23,172 bases of DNA from a virus. The position numbers and the translations under genes are program-made. Of this stretch, positions 22,754 to 23,172 are shown one piece after another (position 1 is the stretch's first letter; every line of letters starts with the position of its first letter). Below the pieces are notes generated by a model. It was not told the origin of the DNA and made no database searches. It saw only the letters and a program-made list of their open reading frames with translations. The DNA lies in IMG/VR virus record IMGVR_UViG_3300031774_000162, positions 1-23,172 of that record; one strand, written 5' to 3'.

Positions 22754-22822
22754 CTATTTTTTCTTGGTAGTTTTTTTAGGTCTACCTACCTTTGTACCAT
22801 AGGTACCTTTACCCGAGGGCAT
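22754..22822 (-). CDS. 22-residue basic peptide overlapping the psbA stop
   Basis: It starts at an ATG 14 bases inside the end of psbA, in another frame, and reads [20 protein letters not shown] followed by KK. The GKGTYGxKxGRPxK pattern recurs in small marine phage proteins as I know them. VGRPKK resembles an AT-hook core (GRP flanked by basic residues), suggesting binding to the minor groove of AT-rich DNA, or to RNA; this is inference. A GAGAAAG lies upstream of the ATG. Two- to three-fold more basic than any neighbour, it is probably a real translated gene coupled to psbA. Confidence 0.65.
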   Translation of the reverse strand: MPSGKGTYGTKVGRPKKTTKKK

Positions 22823-23172
22823 ATTCTTTCTCAGTTGTTGAAGCTAGATCGAGTGGGAAATTGTGTGCATTGCGTTCGTGCATTACCTCCATACCTAAGT
22901 CGGCACGGTTCAGGACATCAGCCCAGGTAGGTACTGTTCTTCCACTGGCATCGACAACGGATTGATTGAAGTTAAAGCCGTTGAGATTAAAAGCCATAGT
23001 GGAGACTCCCATAGCGGTAAGCCATATGCAAGTGACGGGCCAAGCAGCAAGGAAAAAATGTAAGCTACGACTATTATTAAAAGAGGCATACTGAAAGATA
23101 AGTCTCCCAAAGTAGCCATGAGCCGCAACAATATTATACGTTTCTTCTTCTTGGCCGACTGTGTATCCATAA
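22809..23172 (-). CDS. psbA: Photosystem II D1 protein, C-terminal part (partial at right edge)
   Basis: 120 codons plus stop are present, about D1 residue 235 to the end; the 5' part is outside the window. Seen: [20 protein letters not shown], the QB-pocket segment (H252, Y254, F255, S264), [11 protein letters not shown] with the non-haem iron ligand H272, and [16 protein letters not shown] with the oxygen-evolving-cluster ligands H332, E333, H337, D342 and A344. All key residues are intact, so the encoded D1 looks functional. After A344 comes a ten-residue extension ([10 protein letters not shown]), which CtpA would remove. Phage D1 replaces the rapidly damaged host subunit during infection and sustains energy supply. 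Its position upstream of the capsid gene is typical of psbA-bearing cyanopodoviruses. Confidence 0.97.
   Translation of the reverse strand, partial: YGYTVGQEEETYNIVAAHGYFGRLIFQYASFNNSRSLHFFLAAWPVTCIWLTAMGVSTMAFNLNGFNFNQSVVDASGRTVPTWADVLNRADLGMEVMHERNAHNFPLDLASTTEKEYALG

Noticed and set aside
22910-23170. 86-codon open frame with a hydrophobic segment at the right edge
   Set aside because: It is psbA read one frame off; the correct frame gives continuous intact D1, so there is no frameshift.

Overview
The window is part of a marine cyanophage genome, most likely a T7-like cyanopodovirus infecting Prochlorococcus or Synechococcus. Two things point to this. The structural genes follow T7 order (gp10, 11, 12, 13, 14, 15, 16, then tail fibre). 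The 3' end of a photosystem II psbA gene lies just upstream of the capsid gene, as in psbA-carrying cyanopodoviruses. The DNA is AT-rich. Every gene I can support is on the minus strand, so transcription runs from high to low coordinates. Family assignments come from recognising sequence patterns, not from searches.

Layout in transcription order. (1) 23172-22260: the psbA 3' end, a 22-codon basic peptide gene overlapping its stop, one or two more micro-ORFs, and a small secreted beta-barrel-like protein, closed by a strong intrinsic terminator. (2) 22149-20567: a tRNA-Gly(UCC)-like gene with an abnormal D-arm, a hairpin-rich leader, the major capsid protein, and a second intrinsic terminator in the position of T7 T-phi. 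(3) 20554-9339: tail adaptor, tail nozzle, gp13-like protein and the three ejection proteins (gp14-, gp15- and gp16-like), packed with short gaps or overlaps. (4) 9336-1433: an expanded receptor-binding cassette. It holds two consecutive proteins with the T7 gp17 anchoring domain, two long modular fibre/adhesin proteins, a stand-alone head domain, two tandem paralogous head proteins and a small conserved fibre-associated protein. Most junctions overlap by 1-4 bases or are nearly abutting. (5) 1433-1: small genes of a type I associate with T4-like cyanomyoviruses: a coiled-coil peptide, an 82-residue protein, a proline-rich membrane protein that seems to lack an ATG start, a holin-like two-helix protein, and two overlapping secreted-protein genes, the last running off the left edge.

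The genes fit a late region: virion shell, DNA-injection apparatus, host recognition and probably lysis/envelope functions, with psbA sustaining host photosynthesis during infection. The least conventional features are domain sharing between unrelated virion proteins, duplication inside the fibre cassette, the secreted barrel-like protein beside psbA, and several very small or overlapping genes, some with apparent non-ATG starts.
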